DNA of 64,000 nucleotides from Alcaligenaceae bacterium. Its GTDB lineage: Bacteria; Pseudomonadota; Gammaproteobacteria; Burkholderiales; Burkholderiaceae_B. The notes under the pieces are model-generated. The model worked only from the letters and a program-made list of their open reading frames with translations, did not search any database and was not told the origin of the DNA. The stretch is from positions 1 through 64,000 of the forward strand of contig JACCET010000010.1 of the NCBI GenBank assembly GCA_013416405.1. Direction: 5' to 3'. A program made the position numbers and the translations under genes. Shown one piece after another: positions 26,415 through 38,214 of this stretch; within the stretch, counting starts at the first letter, position 1; every line of letters starts with the position of its first letter.

Positions 26415-27824
26415 TCAAGCCGCCCTGCGCGCACCTGCACTCAGGAACACAGCCAAACCGGGGGCGCACGCAAATACCAGGCACAGGGCGGCGGCGGCAT
26501 GCTGCGCGCCCTGCACTCCGCCGGGCTGCGTAAACCCTGCGGCGTTCGTCACCATGCCGGCCAGCGCCGCGCCCATGGCCATGGCATACAGCTGCAAGGT
26601 GGTAATGGCGGCAGACGCAATATTTTCCTGCCCCTTGGGTGCAGACTTGAATACGCGCGTCAGCAAATTGGGCCAGCACAGACCTACCCCCACCCCTACA
26701 CCCACTAGCGGAACCATCAGCCAATTGACGGTCTGGCTGCCATCCTGAGATAGAGCGCTCAAGGGCAGCATGACACCCAGCAAGGCCAGGGATACACACG
26801 ACACGACGGGTCCGGCCTGAATCAGCCGGTTGGCGGTGGCAGACGAGCGCCCCGAACTGATGAACGACCCCAGAGTCCAGCCCGCCGACATCAAAGCCGT
26901 CCAGTAGCCTGCCACCAAGGGGCTTTTGGCATGTATAACCTGAAGAAAGTACGGAATATAGATTTCGGTCGTCACCCCTATGCTCAGCAGACATATGCAG
27001 GCGTACAGACTACCCAGCGCCGTACCGGTCGAATAAGAACCCGTAGGAAAAAGCCGGATACGGGCATGACTGTCTGCTCTTGCAATCAGTATCGTCATGA
27101 GCACGCCGGCGGCTATTCCTGCCACGTTCCAGGTCCAGTGCTGCGCCAAGCTGGCCAGCGACACCAGCAGCACCGAAATCGCCAGCAAGGTTATCTTGCC
27201 TGCGGGGGCCTGCACACGCCTGGTACTGGCGGCACGCTGCTGTTGAATTTGCGTATGAACCAGCAGGGCCAGCAGGCCCGCGATCGGCAACACTGCCCAG
27301 AATGCCAGGCGCCAGTGCCCGGTCTGAGCAAAAATACCGCCTATCGCCGGCCCCATCAAAGTGGCCACGCCCCACATGCTGGATACCAGCACCATGGCGC
27401 GCGACCACAGCTGTTCGTCGAACACCATGCGCACGGCCGAATAGCTCATGCTCAGCAGGAGCCCGCCGCCCAGGCCCTGCACGGTGCGTCCCACCAGAAG
27501 CATAGGCATGCTGGGCGACATGGCACACGCTATCGTGCCCAGCATGAACACGGCAATTGCCAGTAGAAATGCATGCCGCAGCCCGAACTTGTCCAGCAAT
27601 TTGGGAGAAAGCGCCGAGCCCAGAATCGAGGCCACGACAAACAATGTGGTATTCCAGGCGTAATACTCCAGGCCGCCTATATCGTTCACGACCGACGGCA
27701 GAATGGTCGTTGCAATATAGACATTGACGGCGTGCACCGCCACACCACCAGCCAGGGCCAGCGACCGCAGGCCATTACGGCCCCTTAATAGCTCAGACCA
27801 TGAGCCTGTATGGTTGTCGCGCAT
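26415..27824 (-). CDS. MFS transporter, DHA2-like drug exporter
   Basis: Proton-coupled major facilitator with about 14 predicted membrane helices in 469 residues. Recognisable are the motif-A loop GSALSPKLLDKFGLRHAFLL and motif C-like GPAIGGIFAQTGHWRLAFW, which is typical of exporters. It ends convergently with the aldo/keto reductase (10 bases apart). No regulator is next to it, so the exported compound is unknown. Confidence 0.85.
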   Translation of the reverse strand: MRDNHTGSWSELLRGRNGLRSLALAGGVAVHAVNVYIATTILPSVVNDIGGLEYYAWNTTLFVVASILGSALSPKLLDKFGLRHAFLLAIAVFMLGTIACAMSPSMPMLLVGRTVQGLGGGLLLSMSYSAVRMVFDEQLWSRAMVLVSSMWGVATLMGPAIGGIFAQTGHWRLAFWAVLPIAGLLALLVHTQIQQQRAASTRRVQAPAGKITLLAISVLLVSLASLAQHWTWNVAGIAAGVLMTILIARADSHARIRLFPTGSYSTGTALGSLYACICLLSIGVTTEIYIPYFLQVIHAKSPLVAGYWTALMSAGWTLGSFISSGRSSATANRLIQAGPVVSCVSLALLGVMLPLSALSQDGSQTVNWLMVPLVGVGVGVGLCWPNLLTRVFKSAPKGQENIASAAITTLQLYAMAMGAALAGMVTNAAGFTQPGGVQGAQHAAAALCLVFACAPGLAVFLSAGARRAA

Positions 27825-27860
27825 AAACTCGCCGTTGCTTATTGCCCAGATAGGGAACAG

Positions 27861-27881
27861 GGCCTGCTGATGCAGCAGGCC
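27861..27881. terminator. Perfect 9-base hairpin between slyX and the MFS gene
   Basis: GGCCTGCTG-ATG-CAGCAGGCC is a perfect hairpin just downstream of the slyX stop and upstream of the MFS gene, all on the minus strand. There is no T-run, so it could be a Rho-assisted terminator or an mRNA-stabilising element. Confidence 0.45.
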
Positions 27882-27886
27882 TGGTG

Positions 27887-28099
27887 CTAATAATGTGGCG
27901 GTTTCTCGTGCGCGTACGCGCCTGTTTCACCGCCGTCAGGGCCGGCTTCCTGCAGACGCTTGATCAGCGCCGTACACAGTGCGCGCAATTCATCCATCTG
28001 CTTTTGCTGTTGATAAAGCTGATCGCTCAGGCTTTGGACCATGTCTTCCTGGGCGGTCAGCTTGATTTCGATATCAACCAGACGATGTTCAATATTCAC
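27887..28099 (-). CDS. slyX: SlyX-family protein
   Basis: A 70-residue protein with the SlyX pattern: an N-terminal heptad-repeat coiled coil (IEIKLTAQEDMVQSLSDQLY, then QQQKQMDELRAL) and the conserved C-terminal end KPPHY. The start is a GTG. Its biochemical role is not established in the family. It follows acnA on the same strand by 54 bases. Confidence 0.88.
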   Translation of the reverse strand: MNIEHRLVDIEIKLTAQEDMVQSLSDQLYQQQKQMDELRALCTALIKRLQEAGPDGGETGAYAHEKPPHY

Positions 28100-28153
28100 G
28101 CGTTACCCTGTGTACGAAACGTCAAACGGGCATTTTAACGAGTTCCACTGACC

Positions 28154-31021
<2,868 letters not shown>

Positions 31022-31108
31022 TTAGCATGTTCAGGCGTGTATATAAATATGCGCTCCTGGGTGCTGCACATAGGTTAAAATCAGGGATTACCCTTAATAA
31101 AATTTGAA

Positions 31109-31447
31109 ATGACATACGTAGTGACCGAAGCTTGCATACAGTGCAAGTACACCGATTGTGTCACGGTCTGCCCCATGGATTGTTTTATGGAAGGCCCCAA
31201 TTTCCTGGTCATCAATCCCGACGAGTGTATAGATTGTTCGATCTGCGTCCCAGAGTGCCCATTGGGCGCCATCGTAAGCGACCATGAAATTCCCGATGAC
31301 CAGCGGCACTTCATAGACATCAATCGCCAGCTTTCCCAACATGCGTCGTGGAAGCGAATCAGCCGGGTCCAGCCACCTATGCCCAACCACGAACATTGGG
31401 CCACGATCAAGGACAAGCTCTCCCTGCTTGAAACCGAATCGACTTGA
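31109..31447 (+). CDS. fdxA: 7Fe ferredoxin FdxA
   Basis: Small electron carrier with one [3Fe-4S] and one [4Fe-4S] cluster. In 112 residues it shows CIQCKYTDCVTVCPMDC and ECIDCSICVPECP, the same cysteine spacing as Azotobacter ferredoxin I, and the conserved EGPNFLVINPDEC stretch. The redox partner cannot be deduced from the neighbours. It lies alone between acnA (divergent) and a small membrane protein gene. Confidence 0.94.
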   Translation: MTYVVTEACIQCKYTDCVTVCPMDCFMEGPNFLVINPDECIDCSICVPECPLGAIVSDHEIPDDQRHFIDINRQLSQHASWKRISRVQPPMPNHEHWATIKDKLSLLETEST

Positions 31448-31516
31448 GGACCGAAGTCAACACCCGTAGCCATAGTCACAGGCTATTTCTCCGATCAGAA
31501 CAAACAACTTCCTTCT

Positions 31517-31535
31517 GATAATGAGATTTATTATT
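31517..31535 (+). promoter_or_regulatory. Putative Fur box
   Basis: GATAATGAGATTTATTATT matches 15 of 19 positions of the classical Fur consensus (GATAATGATAATCATTATC) and sits 33 bases before the ATG of the small membrane protein at 31568. The surrounding 50 bases are strongly AT-rich, and an overlapping dyad AATGAGAT...ATCTCATT spans 31520-31552. This suggests iron repression of the downstream gene. Confidence 0.5.
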
Positions 31536-31567
31536 ATTTACATATATCTCATTTTCAGGGAAAACTT

Positions 31568-31768
31568 ATGTTGTTGCTTGCCCAGAAAACCAGTCAGGTC
31601 GGTTTGCACATGACGGTCGCATTTGGCATAACCTATGCAGCCACCGGCTCTGTGGCAACAGGCGGACTGGCTGCCGTACTCGAACCCATCTGCAACGTCT
31701 TGCTTCTGCCGCTGCACGATCAGTTGTGGAGCAAGCTGCGCCCCGCCAAACCGCAGACGACATGCTGA
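31568..31768 (+). CDS. Small membrane protein (DUF2061-like)
   Basis: A 66-residue protein with one or two hydrophobic segments (GLHMTVAFGITYAATGSVA and GGLAAVLEPICNVLLLPLH). The pattern VAFGITYAATGS...LEPICN resembles DUF2061 proteins as I remember them; function is unknown for that family. An AGGG lies before the ATG. A Fur-like box directly upstream suggests expression under iron starvation. It is transcribed with fdxA and the FmdE-like gene but with its own promoter region. Confidence 0.7.
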   Translation: MLLLAQKTSQVGLHMTVAFGITYAATGSVATGGLAAVLEPICNVLLLPLHDQLWSKLRPAKPQTTC

Positions 31769-31927
31769 CGAGGCGTCCGACCTAAAGAAAGCCGTGAGTC
31801 AATAATCCACACTGCAAGGCAGGGTTATGCGGTTTTTCCAGGGCATCAAGGCTATATTAATTGCTCAACATCTGTCATCGATGCCGTCTGATGCGGCTGG
31901 CCTTTTTTGTTGTCCACGGAGTTTCCC

Positions 31928-32527
31928 ATGAGCTATCCCGCCTTTTTTGACCTTGCACCTAAAATCATCATGCAAGACCCGCTAGCCGCGCTGCTTGGCG
32001 CCGCAAACGAAGGCGTTATCGAATACTCGTACGGCGACATCGTCAAACTGGCGGGGCACTCATGCCCCACCGTGGCCGGAGCCTATCTCATGACCCGCAA
32101 TGCCCTGGGCAAGCTGTACGGTGACAAGCTACCGCAGCGTGGTGGCATCAAGGTCGAGTTTCGCGACGGAGCGCTGGATGGCGTCACGGGTGTCATTGCC
32201 AATGTCGTCGGCTTCATCACCGGCGCTACCGTCGATACGGGCTTCAAAGGGCTGGCCGGCAAGTACGACCGCCGTCAGCTCATGGCGTTCAATGCGCGCA
32301 TTGATGGCGAAATCCGATTTCAGCGACTAGACACCCAGGCAAGCGTCACAGTAGATTTTCATGCCAATATCGTACCGGCCCCCACAACCCTCATGCCCAC
32401 TTTGCAAAGCATACTGAAAGGTCAGGCAAGTCATGCCGAGCAGACAACATTCGCGCAAGACTGGCAAGAGCGCGTAAGGCAGATTCTTGAAAATGCGGAT
32501 CACCCCGGCTTAATAACCTACGCCTGA
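31928..32527 (+). CDS. FmdE-like protein of unknown role
   Basis: A 199-residue soluble protein with the motif KLAGHSCPTVAGAYLMTRNA near residue 45. The His/Cys pair followed by a small-residue helix is characteristic of the FmdE domain first seen near formylmethanofuran dehydrogenase of methanogens, where the cysteine/histidine bind metal. A later part, ITGATVDTGFKGLAGKYDRR, fits the same domain. The ATG at 31928 has CGGAG upstream and is preferred to 31907. No formate or molybdenum enzyme genes are near, so its function here is unknown. Confidence 0.55.
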   Translation: MSYPAFFDLAPKIIMQDPLAALLGAANEGVIEYSYGDIVKLAGHSCPTVAGAYLMTRNALGKLYGDKLPQRGGIKVEFRDGALDGVTGVIANVVGFITGATVDTGFKGLAGKYDRRQLMAFNARIDGEIRFQRLDTQASVTVDFHANIVPAPTTLMPTLQSILKGQASHAEQTTFAQDWQERVRQILENADHPGLITYA

Positions 32528-32591
32528 TAACGGGGCACGCTACTGGGCGCGGGCACTGGGCGCGCGGACGGGCCGGTGCCGGCCAATATCA

Positions 32592-34067
32592 TCAAGCGCG
32601 CCTTCGGTCGGCGCCTGTATTCAGATAAAAGCTACGCTTGTTTTCGTACATGGCCAGGTCCGCTTCACGCAAGGTATCTTCCAGGTGTTCACCCTTGCGG
32701 CAGGTCGTCATGCCCATGGACATGCTCAGAGCAGGTCCATTGTAAAACTGGTTGTTAAGCTCTATCAGTTTATGAATGTTTGCCAGCATTTCTTCCCCTG
32801 CCTTGGCATCGGCTCCCGACATCAACACCACAAACTCATCGCCCCCAATACGTGCCGCCTGGCAGTTCTTATCTAGAACCTTGGTCAGGACTTCGCCGGC
32901 ACGCCGCAGCAAGGAGTCTCCGACCACATGGCCGAACTCGTCGTTGACAGTTTTGAGATTGTTGAGATCCAGGATGATGGCGGTGACCGGGAATAGCCCC
33001 TTGCGTTCCATGCGGCTGACTTCGTCGACATAGAATGAACGATTCTTCAGCCCGGTCAGCACATCGTGCTTACCCAAATACTCGAGATAAGACTCTGCCT
33101 TTTTGCGGGCCGTGATATCGGTCAGGGCAAGCAGTGCCATGCTCCAATCGTGCTCATGGCCGGGAAACATCGAGAACTGCAAATGCACATGCAGTTTTTT
33201 GCCGTCCAGCGCATAGTTCACGACTTCACGCTGCTGAAATAACTGGCCTTCCCATAGATCGATCAGTTGCTGCTGGAAAGACTGGCGCATATCGTCGCGA
33301 AACACTTCCGGCAGGCGCTTGAGCAACTCGTTCTTTTCGCCGGCGCCATATAAAAACAGGGTGTAGCGATTGACATCAAGGACACGGATTTCGGCCATGC
33401 AACGGTCGACGAACTCCGGATGGACATCAACAAAGGTTCGAAAATCGAGGATCCCCTGCTGACGTATGTCGTCAAGCAAGCGCTTGATGCTGCTGAAGTC
33501 CTCGACCCACAATGACACTGGCGCCTGGGTAAACACTCCCCGGGCGTACTGTTCATTGCTCGTCAGGCGACGGCGTGCGTTCTCGAGCTCGGTGATGTCT
33601 TCTATCGACACCAGAACGCGCTTCCAGTCCGATTCATGCCCGGGCAAAATTACGCCCTTGAGCAGGATATCAAGCCGCCGGCCTTCCAGCGAGTAATTGA
33701 CGGTTTTGCTTTGGAATGTTGGCTGGCCTTGCCACAACTGCTCGAGCTCGTTCAGGAACGCATCGTAGGTGTCGTCGCGCAAGACTTCACCCAGACGCCC
33801 GGCCAGCTCTTCGAACGATGCAGCAGCATATAACTTCAGGGTGCTTTGATTGACCTGCAGCAGACGAATGCTGTTGGAACAGGCTGCCAGGTGCGCCGGA
33901 TCCTGCATCAGGAATTCACGCAGATCGGTAACACCCTGTGCACGCCATTGTTCGAAAAGCGCATAAAGGCGGCTATAGTCTTCCAGCCACAGCGCGGTGG
34001 GCGCAACGTCGAATAAACCGGAAATATCGTTTGATTCTTGAGAATCGCCGTAGGGGTCAGCAGCCAT
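32592..34067 (-). CDS. Diguanylate cyclase with two PAS-like sensor repeats
   Basis: Makes cyclic di-GMP. The C-terminal GGDEF domain is intact (RIGGDEFVVL near residue 405) and lacks the RxxD inhibitory site, so feedback inhibition is not expected. The N-terminal 320 residues are an internal duplication: two modules of about 160 residues, each with LWLEDYS or LWVEDFS, a stretch like GVTDLREFL/GILDFRTFV, and a C-terminal strand ending SIEDITE or ALTDITA that is PAS-like. There are no membrane segments, so it is a cytoplasmic sensor. The ligand is unknown. Divergent from the EAL protein at 34252, likely an opposing pair. Confidence 0.88.
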   Translation of the reverse strand: MAADPYGDSQESNDISGLFDVAPTALWLEDYSRLYALFEQWRAQGVTDLREFLMQDPAHLAACSNSIRLLQVNQSTLKLYAAASFEELAGRLGEVLRDDTYDAFLNELEQLWQGQPTFQSKTVNYSLEGRRLDILLKGVILPGHESDWKRVLVSIEDITELENARRRLTSNEQYARGVFTQAPVSLWVEDFSSIKRLLDDIRQQGILDFRTFVDVHPEFVDRCMAEIRVLDVNRYTLFLYGAGEKNELLKRLPEVFRDDMRQSFQQQLIDLWEGQLFQQREVVNYALDGKKLHVHLQFSMFPGHEHDWSMALLALTDITARKKAESYLEYLGKHDVLTGLKNRSFYVDEVSRMERKGLFPVTAIILDLNNLKTVNDEFGHVVGDSLLRRAGEVLTKVLDKNCQAARIGGDEFVVLMSGADAKAGEEMLANIHKLIELNNQFYNGPALSMSMGMTTCRKGEHLEDTLREADLAMYENKRSFYLNTGADRRRA

Positions 34068-34251
34068 GATCGATTTTTAAAGTGATGAGCCAGGCGATAT
34101 CGCCGGAGCCGTAAAGGTGTATCTGATGGTTATACTGCGACGTAATTCATTGAAAAAACAAGGACGCCGGGTCAGAATGAGCCCTTATACATTATTTTTT
34201 ACAGACAGACATAATGTAGTACAAAATCGCCACTTCTAATAATACCCATTT

Positions 34252-37023
34252 ATGCAGCATGGATACCCAGGGCTTTCCCTTGTAACAACAGAAAACGAAG
34301 CGCGGCTGCGCCGCTTTCCCGTCATTCTGATTTCGTTTGCGTTGATTTGGGTAGGCGTGCTGACGCCTGTTGGAAGTTACTGGCTGGCCAGCCAGACAAT
34401 ATCGTTCGGACTGATCGCGTCTCATAACGCTCTCTCCAGCTTGCTATGCGGAGTCGCCTTGCTGACCGCCCGGGGCAGGCCCCGCGCATCCCGCCTGCTT
34501 GCAATCCTGGCCCTGATTGCCTGCCTGCTTATCGCTCAAGCCTACTTTGCAAGTCCAGGCAACAGCTGGTTGTCGTCCCTTGGCCTGTCCACCAGCACCA
34601 TAAAAGCCAAGGATATCCTGATGCCGGCCCTGCTGTCGGTAGCCATCTTCTGCAGCAGTCTTGGCACGGTGGGCAGACGAGCGGCGCGCATCATGTCCGT
34701 CCTGGCCGTGCTGGCCTGTCTGTATTATCTGTACTTTAGTGTGGCCGGCGCCGGCGCTACAACCGTTGCGCGTGAACATGCAAGCAATACGGGCAGCCTG
34801 GGCGTTCTGCTGGGCATACTCGCCGCCTGCGCCACCTACGCGGCCAGCCGGCATCCTCCCGCCTCGAGAGTCTTTCCTCATCCAACCCTGTCAATGATCA
34901 GCATCGTCGGCGCCTTTATCGCCGTCTTGTCGTGGTATGCCGTCTCCGCCCAAAACAACATCACCACCTATCAGTATTCGCAAAACGTCACCAGTCGCAT
35001 CAAAGAGAACCTGCATCGCGAGATCAGCGACCAAATCGCCCTGGTAGGCCGAATGGCGCGCCGCTGGAGCATACTGGACGCAATGCCGCCTGAAACCGCG
35101 ATCAACGAAGAGCTTTTCAGCTACCTGGACGACTACGAGATGCTCGATTACATATTCGTGATCGATCCCGACAGGCGGGTCCGATGGGCACCGGCAACAC
35201 GAAACCTGACCCCTGTATGGATAAGCAACTACCTGCACGATCCTGAAGTCGCTGCCTGGCTGGAAAGCGTGCACATGTACCAGCAGGCCAATATCAGGGC
35301 TGTAGACGGCGTGGCATCAGTCGGCCCGCGCACGCTTATTGCCGCGCCGATTACCAGCACGGCCATGAAAGGCTGGACCATCCTGGCCGTACAGAACCTG
35401 GAAACCCTGGTCGCCCAGGTGCTGGGCCCCAGTCTGGGGCAGATTCAATTTCGCATCGTCACCAATGGCCAGACACTGTACGATGATGTCGGCAGCGGGG
35501 GCCAGCTGTTTCGCATCGACAATACGCCGGTATTGCTGCCCGGCGATCTTTCCTGGGAATTGTCATCCTGGTATGTGCAGCATTGGATCACACCACAAAC
35601 GCTGCTGCCTGATCTCATCCTGCTTATATGTCTGACCTTTACAGACGGCATGATCAGGCTGCGTCATCAGGCATTGCAGTTGCTAAATCGCTCGAAGCAA
35701 TTGCAGCACAATGCGCTGCACCAGCCTCTTACCGGACTGCCCAACAGAGCCTGCCTGGAAATCGAACTGACCGAAACCTGCCGCGCGCCCGACAGTTTTC
35801 CTGTAAGGCTCCTTAGCTTCGAGCTTGACGGAATAAAGCTCATCAACGACACCCTGGGCCACAGCGTGGGCGACCAGGTCGCACAACAGGCGGCAAAACG
35901 TATAGCTCAGCAGGCCGGCGAAGAACACTTCATCGCGCAAATCGAAAGCAATGAATTTATCGTGTTGATGCGCAATGCGTCGCGCGCCGACACCCTGGAG
36001 CTGGCCAACCGGATTCTGGACAATTGCGCGTCACCCTGCCTGTTTGAAAACATGGAGCTACGCCTGACCGCCAGCGCCGGTATTACCAGTTGCCATGTAC
36101 CCACCGACACTCCCATGGATCTCCTGATCGAGGCCGATCTTGCGCTGGGCCTTGCCAAGCGGGCGGCTCCCGGCTTCTGGCGCGAATACTCCACCGAGTT
36201 GAGCATTGAGGTCTCTGAACGCCTGAAACTACGTAATGAGCTGCAGCAGGCACTCGACACCAACGCGCTTGACCTGCATTACCAGCCACTGGTCGAGGGC
36301 GGCACCGGAAGAATTATCGGCATCGAGGCCCTGACGCGCTGGCATCACCCCACTCTGGGGAATATCCCGCCCGACAAATTCATCCCGATGGCTGAAGACA
36401 CAGGGCAGATTACCCGCTTGACTGCCTGGGTGCTGGACCGCGCTTGTCAGACCATCAGTGCCCTGCATGAGCGCCAGCTGGCCGACTTCCATGTCGCCGT
36501 GAATATCGCGCCCCAGGTATTCGACCGGCATGATTTCATTACCTTGATCACCTCCACTCTTTCGCGCCACAAGCTGTCCGCGCAAAGCCTCGAGCTGGAG
36601 ATCACCGAAGGCACCATGCTCAGTGACCAGGCGCTCACAGCCAGCAGACTCCAGACCCTGAAAGAATTGGGCATACGCTCATCCATAGATGATTTCGGTA
36701 CGGGCTACTCCAGCCTGGGGTATTTGAAGGCATTGCCCATAGACAAGGTCAAGATCGACAGGACTTTCGTTCAGGGGATGACTAATGCCAGCAGTGACGC
36801 CGCCATCATCAAGACCATCATCAACCTCGCCCATCACTTGCAACTTAAAGTCGTTGCAGAAGGCGTCGAAACGGTGGCCCAGTATCAGTTCCTGCTGGAA
36901 AACGATTGCGATGAATTCCAGGGTTACCTGTTTTCAAGGCCAATACCGTACCAAGAACTGGAACGACTGCTCACCATAAGCAGCACGCTGTCGCCAGGCC
37001 AGACCACGAGTGGCAAAGCATGA
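34252..37023 (+). CDS. Membrane GGDEF/EAL protein, probable c-di-GMP phosphodiesterase
   Basis: A 923-residue inner-membrane signalling protein. Residues 20-240 hold six or more helices, residues 250-440 look like a periplasmic or extracytoplasmic sensor loop, and a further helix (about 450-470) leads into the cytoplasm. The GGDEF site is degenerate: ESNEF near residue 565, so cyclase activity is unlikely. The EAL domain is complete: GIEALTRWHHP near 688, ELEITEGTML, DDFGTGYSSLGYLKALPIDK and AEGVET carry the metal and catalytic glutamates. It should degrade c-di-GMP, opposite to the divergent cyclase. The stop overlaps the hydroxypyruvate isomerase remnant by 4 bases (ATGA). Confidence 0.9.
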   Translation: MQHGYPGLSLVTTENEARLRRFPVILISFALIWVGVLTPVGSYWLASQTISFGLIASHNALSSLLCGVALLTARGRPRASRLLAILALIACLLIAQAYFASPGNSWLSSLGLSTSTIKAKDILMPALLSVAIFCSSLGTVGRRAARIMSVLAVLACLYYLYFSVAGAGATTVAREHASNTGSLGVLLGILAACATYAASRHPPASRVFPHPTLSMISIVGAFIAVLSWYAVSAQNNITTYQYSQNVTSRIKENLHREISDQIALVGRMARRWSILDAMPPETAINEELFSYLDDYEMLDYIFVIDPDRRVRWAPATRNLTPVWISNYLHDPEVAAWLESVHMYQQANIRAVDGVASVGPRTLIAAPITSTAMKGWTILAVQNLETLVAQVLGPSLGQIQFRIVTNGQTLYDDVGSGGQLFRIDNTPVLLPGDLSWELSSWYVQHWITPQTLLPDLILLICLTFTDGMIRLRHQALQLLNRSKQLQHNALHQPLTGLPNRACLEIELTETCRAPDSFPVRLLSFELDGIKLINDTLGHSVGDQVAQQAAKRIAQQAGEEHFIAQIESNEFIVLMRNASRADTLELANRILDNCASPCLFENMELRLTASAGITSCHVPTDTPMDLLIEADLALGLAKRAAPGFWREYSTELSIEVSERLKLRNELQQALDTNALDLHYQPLVEGGTGRIIGIEALTRWHHPTLGNIPPDKFIPMAEDTGQITRLTAWVLDRACQTISALHERQLADFHVAVNIAPQVFDRHDFITLITSTLSRHKLSAQSLELEITEGTMLSDQALTASRLQTLKELGIRSSIDDFGTGYSSLGYLKALPIDKVKIDRTFVQGMTNASSDAAIIKTIINLAHHLQLKVVAEGVETVAQYQFLLENDCDEFQGYLFSRPIPYQELERLLTISSTLSPGQTTSGKA

Positions 37024-37238
37024 AGCTGGCTGCCAATCTCTCGCTGTTATATCCAGGCCTGAGCCTGCCCGAGCAACGGCATGAGCCCGATCTGACCGAC
37101 CCCGCAGTGCAGGCGGCCTTGTGCAGCTTGAAGTCGGCTGGCTATCAGGGCTGGCTGGGATGTGAATACCGTCCTGAGGCCGACACCAGTGCCGGCCTGA
37201 CATGGCGCGCATCCTATCATGCCTTGCTTGAAGACTGA
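37020..37238 (+). pseudogene. Hydroxypyruvate isomerase remnant with internal deletion
   Basis: A 72-codon frame that is open but looks like both ends of a hydroxypyruvate isomerase (normally about 260 residues) joined together. Codons 1-19 (MKLAANLSLLYPGLSLPEQ) match the family N-terminus, and codons 20-72 (from RHEPDL, through GYQGWLGCEYRPEADTSAGL) match the C-terminus. Roughly 185 internal residues, including the catalytic glutamates, are missing, so no activity is possible. The deletion kept the frame. Its ATG overlaps the upstream stop. Its 3' end overlaps the convergent gene at 37217 by 22 bases. Confidence 0.75.
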
Positions 37239-38185
37239 CCCTGGCCCACCCGGGCAGTTGGCCAGAAATCCTGGGGTAAAGAAACTGCAGCCTCGATGTC
37301 GAAAGGACCCGGGTCCTGTTCAGCCACACAATCGCGCAAAGCAGCACACATGCGTTCCAGCGCCGCCAGCCCGGACACGCCACGTGTGACCTCGTTCCAC
37401 CATATACGATGCACTGCGCGCACACGCACAGGAATCCGGTGCAAACCCACATGCTGTGCCATGGCCAACCTATGCAAGCCACGATTGATCTTGAGAATGC
37501 GGCCCTCGCGGGAAATGGCCACACCCACATCGTCGCGCGTGCGCGACGCCACATACCCTCTGGCCGCCATGTCATCGAGGTAGCTCACGTACACGCCGAG
37601 ATACGCTTTTACTTTTTCCGGTGTATCCAGCAATATGCCCTGCCTGGGTGAAGACCAGGGCTGGCCACGCTCTATATAGGCCATCAGTTCCTGAAAATGC
37701 TCGCCACGTTCGGGCTGATGGCGATTTTCATGGATGTCGTTGATGAAACGATAGCGCGTGCCTATTCGTAGGTCATCGCGTCGCAAATCCCATGGCCCAT
37801 CCCAGATAAAAGCCATGGACGAGGGTCGTTTTTCAACTTTTCGGGGCAGGAACTCGACATTGCGTATCAGGCTGCGTGGGTCGATGTGCAACGTTAAGGA
37901 GCGGGCGCCTAAAAAGGCTTCAAGACTGTGGCGCGGCAGACCTGCCCGCTCGATGGAACGGGCACCCATTTTTCCTTGCAGCCATCGGTTCAGGACCAGA
38001 TTTCCTGCGGGAAAGCCCAGATAGCGTTGAGCCCATGCACGTGTGGCGGCAGTAATGTGGGCAAACCATACTTTATGCCGTATTTTCGGCGAGCCAAACT
38101 GCAGCATTTCTGGATCAGCGTCGGGCCCCACAACTACTGAGTGAGCATCAGAGGCGAAGGCCGACTCTCGACGTTTGGTATTCAT
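37217..38185 (-). CDS. Unknown protein with a ParB-like C-terminal pattern
   Basis: I do not recognise a named family for this 322-residue soluble protein. Around residues 150-265 the order IRIGTRYRFINDIHENR-like strand, a long helix, GVAISREGRILKINRGLHRL, AMAQHVGLHRIPVRVRAVH resembles the 'D/N-G-x-H-R-L-A...IPVRV' core of ParB/sulfiredoxin-fold proteins, some of which occur in cell-surface and sulfotransferase gene sets. The N-terminal half (WLQGKMGARSIERAG) has no pattern known to me. It is arginine-rich throughout. Convergent with the isomerase remnant, divergent from the hydroxyacid oxidase. Confidence 0.6.
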   Translation of the reverse strand: MNTKRRESAFASDAHSVVVGPDADPEMLQFGSPKIRHKVWFAHITAATRAWAQRYLGFPAGNLVLNRWLQGKMGARSIERAGLPRHSLEAFLGARSLTLHIDPRSLIRNVEFLPRKVEKRPSSMAFIWDGPWDLRRDDLRIGTRYRFINDIHENRHQPERGEHFQELMAYIERGQPWSSPRQGILLDTPEKVKAYLGVYVSYLDDMAARGYVASRTRDDVGVAISREGRILKINRGLHRLAMAQHVGLHRIPVRVRAVHRIWWNEVTRGVSGLAALERMCAALRDCVAEQDPGPFDIEAAVSLPQDFWPTARVGQGQSSSKA

Positions 38186-38214
38186 GCCTTGATGTTGCCA
38201 GCAATATACATTCG

